64,000 nt of DNA from CAZMVY01 sp964617875 (GTDB lineage Bacteria > Planctomycetota > Phycisphaerae > UBA1845 > PWPN01), in the NCBI GenBank assembly GCA_964617875.1, contig CAZUAI010000019.1, positions 1 through 64,000 on the forward strand, in the 5' to 3' direction. This document shows, piece after piece, positions 26,357 to 34,548 of the stretch. Both the position numbers and the translations under genes were made by a program. Positions within the stretch are counted from its first letter, which is position 1, and each line of letters opens with the position of its first letter. Under the pieces are notes generated by a model. The model was not told the DNA's origin, searched no databases, and worked only from the letters and a program-made list of their open reading frames with translations.

Positions 26357-28606
26357 CTACCCCGCGCACCCCGGCGGCCGGTTCGGCCCGTTGAAACACC
26401 GTGAGAACACGAGGAAGTCGTCCAGGTCCACATCCCCGTCGCCGTCGTGATCGGCCTGCTCGCAGATGGCCACGGCCGGTGCCGGCCCGTTCGGCCCGGC
26501 GAAACACGCCCGGAAGAACAGAAAGTCCACGATGTCCACGTCCGCGTCGCGATCCGCGTCGGCCGGGCCTCGGTAGCGGTACTCGTAGGCCCCCATGTCC
26601 ACCCGCTGGTACATCACCCGCGGACCGCCTCCGAGGTCGAACGGCAGCGGCTCGGTGGTGTTCCCGTCGCCGTCCACGTCGGCCGTGTCGGCCGGCACAT
26701 CGGCGTTTCGGCCGGCATCGATGCACGGCGACCCGGACCGCAGACGCAGGTCGCCGTAATCGTCGTCGGCCGTGCCCCACTGGCCGTCGGGGCCCGGCGA
26801 AGTGTTACGGATAAACAGCGGATCGACACGAATGTTGCCGTTGGTCCCAGTCGGGTCGGTCAGGCCGGAATAGTTGTAGGCCGTGTTACCGAAGACACAG
26901 TTGGAACGCAGCATCGGTGTACCCGAGCCGGTGTTGTAGATCCCCGAGGAGTTGAACGCCACGATGGTGTTGGCGATCGTCGGGGAGGAAGAAGAGCAGT
27001 AGATCCCGCCGCCGGAGGCTGAACCGGACGAAGACGTTGCGCTGTTCCCCGTGATCGTGTTGTTGGCAATCGTCGGGAAGCCGCCAGAGCAGTAGATCCC
27101 GCCGCCGGAGGCATAAGATCCCGTGGCACTGTTCCCCGTGATCGTGTTGTTGGCGATCGTCGGGGAGGAGTTGTAGCAGTAGATCCCGCCGCCGGAGACA
27201 AAGACGCCCGTGGCACTGTTCCCCGTAATCGTGTTGTGGGCGATCGTCGGGGAGGAGTTGTAGCAGTAGATCCCGCCGCCGTATTTGACGCGACGCCCAT
27301 CTGTCCCCGTGCCGTTGCGGATGGTGAAGCCGTCGATCGTGCTGAACGGACCGCCCCGATCCGCCGTGACCACGCTCCCGCCGGACTGGCCGTCCAGAAC
27401 GGTGACGTTGGCCACCCAGTCCCGCTGGTCGCGCGAGCTTTCCGTGCCGGCAAAGCCGCCGTACACGTAGGCATACGGCAGCAGCGTGATCCGTTCCGGA
27501 TAGGTCCCCGCCTTGACCCAGACGTCCCCGCCGGCGGCCGAGGCGGCATCGATCCCCGCCTGCACCGTCCGCTTGGCCAGGGCCCAGCTCGAGCCGTCGT
27601 TGGCGTCGTTGCCGTCGGGACTGACCCGCACGATGACATTCGGCCCCGTCGGCCAGACCGTGCCGTCCGATTCGTCGGCCCCGATGTCCACCCGGCCGCC
27701 CTGGATCCGCGCCTGGCCGTCCATGTCCAGCCAGCCGGCCTGGACCACGCTGTCGTCGCCGGCATCCCGGCAGGGCGAGTCCGGCCGCAGGTGAAGGTTT
27801 CGATAGGCCGCACCGGCAAAGCCCGGATCCACACGAATGTTGCCGTTGGTCCCGGTCGGGTCGGTCAGACCCGAGTAGTTGTAGGCCGTGTTGCCGAAGA
27901 CGCAGTTGGAACGCATCGCCGGTACATACGAGCCGGTCTTGTAGATCCCCGAGGAGTTGAACGCCACGATCGTGTTGGCGATCGTCGGGGAGGAAGAAGA
28001 GCAGTAGATCCCGCCGCCGCCGCCGGACGCCGTGTTCGCCGTGATCGTGTTGTTGGCGATCATCGCGGAGGACTGGGAGCAGTAGATCCCGCCGCCGTAG
28101 GACGCCGTATTTCCCGTGATCGTGTTGTTGGCGATCGTCGGGGAGCCGCCGACGGAGTAGATCCCGCCGCCAAATCTGTAGGAACCCGAAACTGCCCCAA
28201 TGCCATTCCGGATCGTGAAGCCGTCAATCCGTGTGCTCGCTGTCGCGCCCCACGGCGACGTGACGACGCTGCCGCCCTGATTGCCGTCGAGTACCGTCAC
28301 GTTCGCCGCCCAGTTGCGCTCGGCCAGCCCGGCCTCGCTGCCGGCGAACCCGCCGTACAGCGCCACGCCGGCCTTGAGCGTGATCCGCTCAACGTACGTC
28401 CCCGCCGCCACCCAGACCTCGTCGCCGGAGACGGCGGCGTTCAGCCCGCCCTGGACCGTCCGCTTGGCCGTCGCCCAGGACAGGCCGTCGTTGGCGTCGT
28501 CGCCCGTCGGGGCCACGCGGATGACCGTCGCGCCCAACGCGGACAGTCCGCCGGCTGCCGCCGTCACCAGCCACACCGAGAGCGTTGCGCAGGTTCGTCG
28601 CGCCAT
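26357..28606 (-). CDS. Secreted right-handed beta-helix protein with internal duplication and dockerin-like C-terminus
   Basis: The product has 749 residues. A signal peptide (to about residue 25) precedes two tandem copies of the same 290-300-residue unit, each starting 'VIRVAPTGDDANDG' or 'IVRVSPDGNDANDG' and containing 'TIDGFTIRNG' and repeated 'GGGIYC...SPTIANNTITGN' coils. These are parallel beta-helix repeats of the pectate lyase/polymorphic surface protein kind; no catalytic residues can be assigned. The C-terminus carries two dockerin-like calcium repeats (DADRDADVDIVDF and DHDGDGDVDLDDF), ending CFNGPNRPPGCAG. The start has AAGGAGGAG about eight bases upstream. It is flanked on both sides by copies of a structured 130-base repeat. 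It probably binds or processes polysaccharide at the surface, but this is inference. Confidence 0.9.
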   Translation of the reverse strand: MARRTCATLSVWLVTAAAGGLSALGATVIRVAPTGDDANDGLSWATAKRTVQGGLNAAVSGDEVWVAAGTYVERITLKAGVALYGGFAGSEAGLAERNWAANVTVLDGNQGGSVVTSPWGATASTRIDGFTIRNGIGAVSGSYRFGGGIYSVGGSPTIANNTITGNTASYGGGIYCSQSSAMIANNTITANTASGGGGGIYCSSSSPTIANTIVAFNSSGIYKTGSYVPAMRSNCVFGNTAYNYSGLTDPTGTNGNIRVDPGFAGAAYRNLHLRPDSPCRDAGDDSVVQAGWLDMDGQARIQGGRVDIGADESDGTVWPTGPNVIVRVSPDGNDANDGSSWALAKRTVQAGIDAASAAGGDVWVKAGTYPERITLLPYAYVYGGFAGTESSRDQRDWVANVTVLDGQSGGSVVTADRGGPFSTIDGFTIRNGTGTDGRRVKYGGGIYCYNSSPTIAHNTITGNSATGVFVSGGGIYCYNSSPTIANNTITGNSATGSYASGGGIYCSGGFPTIANNTITGNSATSSSGSASGGGIYCSSSSPTIANTIVAFNSSGIYNTGSGTPMLRSNCVFGNTAYNYSGLTDPTGTNGNIRVDPLFIRNTSPGPDGQWGTADDDYGDLRLRSGSPCIDAGRNADVPADTADVDGDGNTTEPLPFDLGGGPRVMYQRVDMGAYEYRYRGPADADRDADVDIVDFLFFRACFAGPNGPAPAVAICEQADHDGDGDVDLDDFLVFSRCFNGPNRPPGCAG
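26950..27290. repeat. In-gene tandem repeats coding for beta-helix coils
   Basis: Near-identical units of about 75-78 bases containing GATCGTGTTGTTGGCGATCG and CAGTAGATCCCGCCGCCGGA recur four to five times, with a further set at about 27965-28170. The close nucleotide identity, beyond what protein conservation needs, suggests recent expansion or gene conversion. Confidence 0.75.
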
Positions 28607-28911
28607 GGTATTGCTCCTCCTTCGTGTTTGTCAGATTGGCCGCTGTGGTGCTGATCGGGCTGGACCATGCCACACCGGCAAGGGCGTCCCGGAAACGAGC
28701 CAGCGTCCAGAAAATGCGCTGCGACTTGGGCACCGTTGCACCGACAATCAATTTTAACGATGCCACCCGGCCATTCTCACGCCCCTGTTTCAGCCAGAGC
28801 GTCGCCGCAGCCGCCCGCTGCCGATGGGCCGAAGAACCTATCGCCCCCGCCGAACCCGCTGGCACCGCCAAGGGCACGACTTTGCCCCGACTTGGAGGGA
28901 GACGCCCCGGG

Positions 28912-29042
28912 CGAGCGTGTCCAACCAGCGGTAGGGTGGGCGGTCCTCCGGGGCCGCGTCCTCGCGGCCCCGGGGGTTCGCCCACCTGTTGCATCCCTCC
29001 GGCGAAATCAGGAGCGTCCGCGGTTCCGCGGTACTCCGCGGG
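28912..29042. repeat. 130-base structured repeat, right copy
   Basis: It is a direct-orientation copy of 26059-26188 with only scattered differences. The 52-base stem-loop core (28935-28986) keeps both stems, the TCCT loop and the five-by-five internal loop; a single change lies in the internal loop. Conservation of pairing suggests the structure matters or the copies are recent. Confidence 0.85.
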
Positions 29043-29063
29043 TTCGCCCACCAGCTTGTCGGC

Positions 29064-29100
29064 CCCCCTCCCTCCCAGGGAGAGGGTCGGGGTGAGGGTC
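29064..29100. repeat. Third copy of the CCCTCCC...GTGAGGGT element
   Basis: CCCTCCCTCCCAGGGAGAGGG followed by TCGGGGTGAGGGTC resembles 25983-26022, with two bases missing from the left arm, so the stem is imperfect. Confidence 0.6.
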
Positions 29101-29311
29101 AACGCACCTCCGCGAAAACGTGGATCCAGACAGTGACATCATTGCAGAATCTTGGGGTTTTTTGCCCGAACGCCTCCTGAAGAGTCCCCCCGTCGGGACC
29201 GGTTCGACCCTCCCCTGGGCATCTCCGACGCGTTCCATGAGGCCGAACTGTGTAATGACGCTACAATCGCTGTTGTTGCGGGAACCCGAATGACGAACCA
29301 GCAACGGTCCT

Positions 29312-30457
29312 CTATGCCACGACCGCCGGGTCGCCGATGTCCGCGAAGGGGGTTCGGCGCGCCATTACGTTGGCGTACAGCGCCCGATATTGCCGGATGA
29401 GACGTTCCGCGCCGAACGCTCCAAACGCATCGCCCCGCCCCGTGTCGGCCAACCGCCGGGACAGCGCCGGGTCCCGCAGAAGCGCGCGGATGCGGGCCGC
29501 AAGAACCGTCGCCTTGCCCGGCCTGCAAAGCAGCGCGTTGCGATGATCCGCCAGGTATTCCGTCACGGCCGGCACGGCCGTCGCGACGATGGGCGTCCCG
29601 GCGGCCATGGCCCACGCGATCGGCTCCGCCGGCACATCCTCGTGGGCGGCCACGACCATCACGTCGGCGATGGCCAGGAGCCGTTCAAACGGGAAGCGGT
29701 TGCCGGTGGCGACGAGCAGAGCGGGCTGGCCGAAGCTCGCAACGAATCGCCGGAGCCGCCGGGCCTCGGCCGACACGCCAGGCACGACGATCCGCGTATC
29801 AGGCCAGACGTGCTGCAGGATCGCCGCAGCCCACACCGCGTGGTAGTGGCCGCCGGCGCGAGACGGCGGCGGCGCGGTCAGCAAGACCGGGCCGGAGGCA
29901 GCGAGCCCAAGCATCTCGCGCCGACTCGACCGCCGGGCCTCGTTGATCGCGGCGAAGTCCACAGCCGGCTGAATCACGCCGCAACGGTCGGCCGGCATGC
30001 CCGCTTCGATCGCCCGCCGCAAGTACGTCTGCGACGGGCATACGATCGCCGACGCCAACGGCTCCGCTGAACCGGATCCGAACCACCACCAGCGGCTCCA
30101 GCTCCGCCGGACGGGCGGGGAAGTCACGGTGGCGATGAACGGGCTGTCATCGACGGCCAAATGGGCAATCGCCGTGGCAAGCGGCCCCCAGGCGTGAACA
30201 AGGTGGATGTGACGCCTGCGAAGCGTCCCCCGCACCCTCGGGGCGATGGCCGGCAGCCATCCGAACCGGGCCGGGAACCGGATCGACGCGACCGCGGAGC
30301 CGCCGGCGGGCTCGTCGGCCCGGCCAAGCAAAGCGATCCCGTGTTCGCAGCCCGGCAGCACGCCGTGCCCGATAAGCCGGCGCAGCGTCGCCCACGTGCC
30401 CTCGTGGGCGGTTTCGTCGATCAGGTGCAGGACCCGGATGATCGGTGTCTCGGGCAT
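29312..30457 (-). CDS. Family 4-type (GT-B) glycosyltransferase
   Basis: The product has 381 residues. The N-terminal part, 'IIRVLHLIDETAHEGTWATLRRL', and the 'HLVHAWGPLAT' strand match the acceptor half of GT-B glycosyltransferases. The C-terminal donor half has 'ADVMVVAAHEDVPAEPIAWAMAAGTPIVAT', where the E-P-x-x-W-A-M-A-x-G-x-P stretch corresponds to the donor-sugar motif of group 1 transferases, and 'RNALLCRPG' follows as usual. No membrane segment is present, so it is likely cytosolic or peripheral at the membrane. The acceptor and sugar are unknown. It is divergent from the membrane protein-FlgI-like-FKP genes, which include a GDP-fucose pathway enzyme, so a fucose-containing glycan is one possibility. 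ATG 30457 was chosen over a TTG nine codons upstream. Confidence 0.88.
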   Translation of the reverse strand: MPETPIIRVLHLIDETAHEGTWATLRRLIGHGVLPGCEHGIALLGRADEPAGGSAVASIRFPARFGWLPAIAPRVRGTLRRRHIHLVHAWGPLATAIAHLAVDDSPFIATVTSPPVRRSWSRWWWFGSGSAEPLASAIVCPSQTYLRRAIEAGMPADRCGVIQPAVDFAAINEARRSSRREMLGLAASGPVLLTAPPPSRAGGHYHAVWAAAILQHVWPDTRIVVPGVSAEARRLRRFVASFGQPALLVATGNRFPFERLLAIADVMVVAAHEDVPAEPIAWAMAAGTPIVATAVPAVTEYLADHRNALLCRPGKATVLAARIRALLRDPALSRRLADTGRGDAFGAFGAERLIRQYRALYANVMARRTPFADIGDPAVVA

Positions 30458-30592
30458 CCTCGTCTCGAGCCACAGGATAGGCAAGGCCCCGGCCGTTCCG
30501 CAACTGGTGCTTTACGCCGGTGTAGACTACCATAGGCGCGTCGCCCCACGTTCCGGGAGCCATGCGGGGGCGGCAGGCGCAAGGAGGCCGCG

Positions 30593-32599
30593 ATGCACCA
30601 TACCCACCCCGGCCGGAATCTCACACGAATCGGGCTTTCGGTGTTCGTTCTGCCGGCCACGGCGACGGCAGCTCTGGGCGTCGATGCCGGCGGTGACTAT
30701 GAAGCGTTATTTCGGCCGGTCTTCGACACGAACGCCCTGATCTGGTTCGGCGGTCTGCTCTGGCTCGTGCTCGCCCTGGACCTCCGGCGGCTCTGGACGC
30801 TGCGTACGCTCGATGTGTTGTCGATCATCGGACTGATGGTGCTCTTCCAGTTTCGGCCGGACGACCGCCCCGCCACAGCCCTGCGGACGGATCTTTCGTA
30901 CGCGTATCTGGCCGCGACGGGCATCTTCGCCATTTGCGACTACCTTTTTCTTCGCACGCTCGGCCATGTTGTCCGGCGAGCGCCGCGCGAGATGCCCTCG
31001 CCGGGCGTCGGTGCCACCGCCTGGGTGCTGCTGGCGTTCGTGATCGCCGCCGGGTTGTGCACGATCCCGCGGGCGACCGAAAGCGTCGGCGGCGCCGGTT
31101 ATCTCCGCGCGACGGGAAGGCTCCCCTACGGCCAACCGGGCCAGACCGCCACCGATGGGCCTCTGCTCTACACCCTCCATGCGGCGTTGCTGCCGCCGAC
31201 CGCCGCCACGCGGCCCGCTCTCGCGAGCACAACAGCAACCGCTCCGGCCCCCCTACCGACGGCACAGGAGCTTGCCCGGACCCGTTGGATCGCCAAGGCA
31301 GGCCATCTGCTGCTGCTCCTGGGCATCCTGGCCCTCGGCTGCCAGCATCACAGTGCGACGATGGGCGCCCTGCTGGCCTCGCTTTACGGCCTGTTTGCGA
31401 TGGCCGCGCCGCAGCTTGCGCCGGCGAGCCTCACCGTCCCGGCCGCGCTGGTCACCTGGGCACTCGTCGGCACTGGCGTGCGAGGAAGGGCCGTCGGCGC
31501 GATCCTGTCCGGGGTGCTGCTGGCGATCGCGACCGGCGTCATGTTCTACGCGGCCGTCCTGGTCCCGGCGTGGCTGGGCTACTACCTGCGCCGGCCACGG
31601 GGGGCGCGGCTCGACCCGGCCGCCGCCGGGGTTGAACCGGTGCCGCCCTGGCTGGCCGAGGGCAACGCTGCGGCCGCCCCCGCCCGCACGCGCAGAGACT
31701 ACGGCGCCCTCGCGTTCGCGGCATCGTTCGTCGTGGTGATCGCCCTGGTGGCGGCCTACGCGATCCGGAAGACATCGCCGCTGCCGCCCCGGAACGACGG
31801 CATCCTCGCGCGCGCCGGCGATTCGGCGCCTGCGTTCACCAACGCTCTCACGATCACCGACGGCCGGTGGCACTTTTCCAGCCTCGCCGGGATGACCCGC
31901 CCGGCGTCGAGCCTGCCCGAGACCGCGGCGGCACGCCTGGCCAGGCGGCTTGCCGACGACGGCGATTCGCTCGCGACGCCGATCTTTTCTCAGAAGCTGG
32001 CCGACGGCGTTCCCAGAGAGGAATGGATCCGCGCCGGCGTCCCCGTGCCGACAACGCCCATCGTCGGCGCACCGCAGGTGCCGCTCCAGCAGATCCGGCC
32101 GACGAACGCGGAGGCCGCCCGGGCCCTGGAACTGCTCTACGGGCAGGCTGCCGCCCAGTACCCGGCCTGGCGGCGAGCGCTCGCCGCGGCGCGGACCGTC
32201 TTCGAGGCCGCGTGGTTCGGGCCGGCCGACGTATCATCGCCCACGTCAACCGGCGGCGCATGGGTCCGCTGGCGACAGCGCCAATCCGACCTGCTCGGCA
32301 GCCAGGACGCCGCCATCGCCGCAAGGAGCCAGGCTCGCGAAAAGCTCCGTGCCCTGAGCGAGGTCCATCAGCAGATCGCGATCGGCTACGCCGGGCTGGT
32401 GCTCCTGCTGTTCCTCGGCTTCCTCGCGATCAAGTCGCGATGCACCGCCTGGCACGTGTGCGCCGCCAGCGCCGCCCTCATCGCCGGACTCGACCTCGTC
32501 AGCCAGACCGGCGGCGCCAATGCCGCATGGTATCTCCCGCTGGCCATCGTAACGCTGTTTGCGGGACGTTCCGGCGACCCGAACGACTCGCGGCGATGA
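30593..32599 (+). CDS. Polytopic membrane protein of unknown function
   Basis: The 668-residue product is not recognised. GGAGG lies six bases before the ATG. About nine hydrophobic segments are in the first 400 residues (for example 'LIWFGGLLWLVLALDL', 'LLLLLGILALGC' and 'AFAASFVVVIALVAAYAI'), and two to three more are at the very end ('GLVLLLFLGFLAI', 'LPLAIVTLFAG'). A hydrophilic stretch of about 200 residues (400-600) with 'DGRWHFSSLAGM' and several proline/arginine-rich parts should lie on one side of the membrane. It is the first gene of a probable three-gene unit with the FlgI-like lipoprotein and FKP, 126 bases before the second gene. No transport or enzyme signature is visible. Confidence 0.8.
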   Translation: MHHTHPGRNLTRIGLSVFVLPATATAALGVDAGGDYEALFRPVFDTNALIWFGGLLWLVLALDLRRLWTLRTLDVLSIIGLMVLFQFRPDDRPATALRTDLSYAYLAATGIFAICDYLFLRTLGHVVRRAPREMPSPGVGATAWVLLAFVIAAGLCTIPRATESVGGAGYLRATGRLPYGQPGQTATDGPLLYTLHAALLPPTAATRPALASTTATAPAPLPTAQELARTRWIAKAGHLLLLLGILALGCQHHSATMGALLASLYGLFAMAAPQLAPASLTVPAALVTWALVGTGVRGRAVGAILSGVLLAIATGVMFYAAVLVPAWLGYYLRRPRGARLDPAAAGVEPVPPWLAEGNAAAAPARTRRDYGALAFAASFVVVIALVAAYAIRKTSPLPPRNDGILARAGDSAPAFTNALTITDGRWHFSSLAGMTRPASSLPETAAARLARRLADDGDSLATPIFSQKLADGVPREEWIRAGVPVPTTPIVGAPQVPLQQIRPTNAEAARALELLYGQAAAQYPAWRRALAAARTVFEAAWFGPADVSSPTSTGGAWVRWRQRQSDLLGSQDAAIAARSQAREKLRALSEVHQQIAIGYAGLVLLLFLGFLAIKSRCTAWHVCAASAALIAGLDLVSQTGGANAAWYLPLAIVTLFAGRSGDPNDSRR

Positions 32600-32725
32600 C
32601 GACCCGCGTGCCGCAGGCCGCGATGCGCACGCCCAACGGCGAATTGACATCTCCGCGCGTGAACAGTACGCTGGCGGGCTGTTGCATCCCGGCGTGGACC
32701 CGCCCTGGGCGTTCGGAACCCCGCG

Positions 32726-34540
32726 ATGTGGACTCGGCGATACGGACAGATCGGACACTGGAGAACGTCGTGGCTGCTCATGGTCCCGCTGTTCGGCGGC
32801 TGCGCCCTGTTCGATCCCGCGAACCTCTACAAGCCCGGCGATGATTCCGGAATCAAGCCCGCTACGCCCGAGCCGGTGACGTCCGCGCCCGCCTTCCGAC
32901 TGCCCGGCGCAACGCCGGAGTCGCCCGGCGCGGGCCCGGTCTGGGTGGCCCAGACAGCAACGGTCGGCTCGATCGCTCACCTGCAGGGTGCGAACCGGAT
33001 GCGGGTGCGCGGCTACGGACTGGTCGTGGGTATCGAAGGCCGGGGCAGCGGAAAGTGCCCGAAGTCCGTCTTCGAGTACCTGGAGAAGGAACTCCGCCGG
33101 ATGCCGCCCGGAGAAATGGGCGAACTCGCCGGGATCCCGGCGGGCGAGCTTCTCCGCCGCACCGACACGGCGGCCGTCGTCGTGGAGGGCGAGATTCCCG
33201 TCGCCGCGGTGAAAGGCTCGCGGTTCGACGTCTTCGTACGTACGGTCGATCGCGACGTGAAGAGCATCTCCGGCGGGCGTCTCCTCCGCTGCGATCTGAA
33301 GATGACCCTCTCCGCGGAGACGGCGGCCGAAGGCCGCGTGCTGGCCCGTGCGGCCGGGCGCGTTTTCACGAACCCCTTCGCCAAGGGCGGCGACGCGACC
33401 GGCGACGGCGAAGCCGGACGCGGCCGGATCCTCGGCGGCGGGTACACCTCCGAGGACCGCCGCATCCAGGTGATCCTCAGCACGCCGAGTTACGCGACCG
33501 TCAAGGCCGTCACGCAGATCATCAACGACCGCTTCGGTTCCTCGCCCAAGGCCGCCGACGGCCGTTCGGCCGGCAACATCTGGCTGACGGTGCCGAAGGC
33601 CTTCCACGGCCGCGAAACACGGTTCCTCGAACTCGTGATGCATCTCTCCACGATCGAGTCCGCCGAGATGCGGGAAATGCGTGCGAAGGCCCTCTGCGAC
33701 GACCTCGCCCGGTCCGACGCCCCCTGCGAGGAGACCGCCCTCTGCCTCGAAGCGCTCGGTAAACCGGCTATTCCCGTCGTCCGCAAGCTGTACGCCAGCC
33801 GGCAGCGGGCGACCAGTTTCTTCGCCGCCCGGGTCGGCGCCCGGCTCGGCGATGACCTCGCGATCGACGCCCTCCGCCGCCACGCGGACGAACGCGAAGG
33901 GCTTTATCGGCAGGCCGCCATTCGGGAACTCGGCGAAACCCCGGCGTACAGGTCCACGACGGCCGCATCGGAAATCCTCCGCCGCCTGGTCGCGGACGAC
34001 GACCCGCGCACACGCATCCCGGCCTATGAGGCGCTCCTCCGGCAGCACGATGCCGTCGTCTCGAGCTATGCCGTCGGTCGGGACAACTTCGTGCTGGACA
34101 TCGTCGCCTGCGACGGCCCCGGCTTCATCTACGGCCGCCGAACGCAGGAGCGGCGCATCGCCGTCATGGGCCGGGGCGTGCGATGTCGCGCGCCGCTGCT
34201 CTACTCATACCCGGATCGCCCGGTGACCGTCTCCGCACGCACCGACGACGATCGCATCGCGCTCGTCCGCAAGCTCGGTGGCGGTCAACTCGTGTGGGAC
34301 CCCATTCACGTATCCTTCGACGTCGTCGATCTCATCCGAACGCTCGGCAAGGACAGCACGCGCCGTGACGACGGCCGGCCGGAGGGCCTCGCGATCGACT
34401 ATGCCGTCGTCCTCGATGTGCTGGCCGCCCTTTGCCGGGACAAGGGCATCCTGGCCGACTTCCGAATCGAGCAACCGAGCGTCACCGACCTGCTCGGGCC
34501 GGCCGAACCGGCCGTCCGCCCGGAATCCGACGAGCTTTGA
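32726..34540 (+). CDS. FlgI-like (P-ring-type) lipoprotein with inserted helical repeats
   Basis: The product has 604 residues. The N-terminal hydrophobic segment ends in FGG-C26, a plausible though not ideal lipobox. From about residue 76, 'IAHLQGANRMRVRGYGLVVG' parallels the start of flagellar P-ring protein FlgI, which has a 'VRGYGLVVGLNGTGD'-type sequence. 'VVEGEIPVAAVKGSRFDV' parallels the FlgI 'ADLPPFAKPGQRIDV' region and 'SISGGRLLRCDL' the 'SLRGGTLLMTPL' region. Residues about 330-430 are helical HEAT-like repeats, not found in FlgI. No flagellar genes are nearby, so this is probably a non-flagellar envelope protein. Its stop is eight bases before the FKP start, implying co-transcription. 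Confidence 0.75.
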   Translation: MWTRRYGQIGHWRTSWLLMVPLFGGCALFDPANLYKPGDDSGIKPATPEPVTSAPAFRLPGATPESPGAGPVWVAQTATVGSIAHLQGANRMRVRGYGLVVGIEGRGSGKCPKSVFEYLEKELRRMPPGEMGELAGIPAGELLRRTDTAAVVVEGEIPVAAVKGSRFDVFVRTVDRDVKSISGGRLLRCDLKMTLSAETAAEGRVLARAAGRVFTNPFAKGGDATGDGEAGRGRILGGGYTSEDRRIQVILSTPSYATVKAVTQIINDRFGSSPKAADGRSAGNIWLTVPKAFHGRETRFLELVMHLSTIESAEMREMRAKALCDDLARSDAPCEETALCLEALGKPAIPVVRKLYASRQRATSFFAARVGARLGDDLAIDALRRHADEREGLYRQAAIRELGETPAYRSTTAASEILRRLVADDDPRTRIPAYEALLRQHDAVVSSYAVGRDNFVLDIVACDGPGFIYGRRTQERRIAVMGRGVRCRAPLLYSYPDRPVTVSARTDDDRIALVRKLGGGQLVWDPIHVSFDVVDLIRTLGKDSTRRDDGRPEGLAIDYAVVLDVLAALCRDKGILADFRIEQPSVTDLLGPAEPAVRPESDEL

Positions 34541-34548
34541 GCCGCAGC

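Larger units (their letters stand above)
28607..29311. other. 705-base intergenic region with a structured repeat, no gene
   Basis: It holds the upstream region of the beta-helix gene (28607-28911, no clear promoter found), the right copy of the 130-base repeat (28912-29042), an imperfect CCCTCCC/GGGAGAGGG element (29064-29100) and about 210 bases without recognisable content before the glycosyltransferase stop. Confidence 0.65.

Noticed and set aside
29185..29220. GGTTCGACCC near 29198 as a tRNA T-arm
   Set aside because: No matching acceptor, D- or anticodon arms could be built around it.
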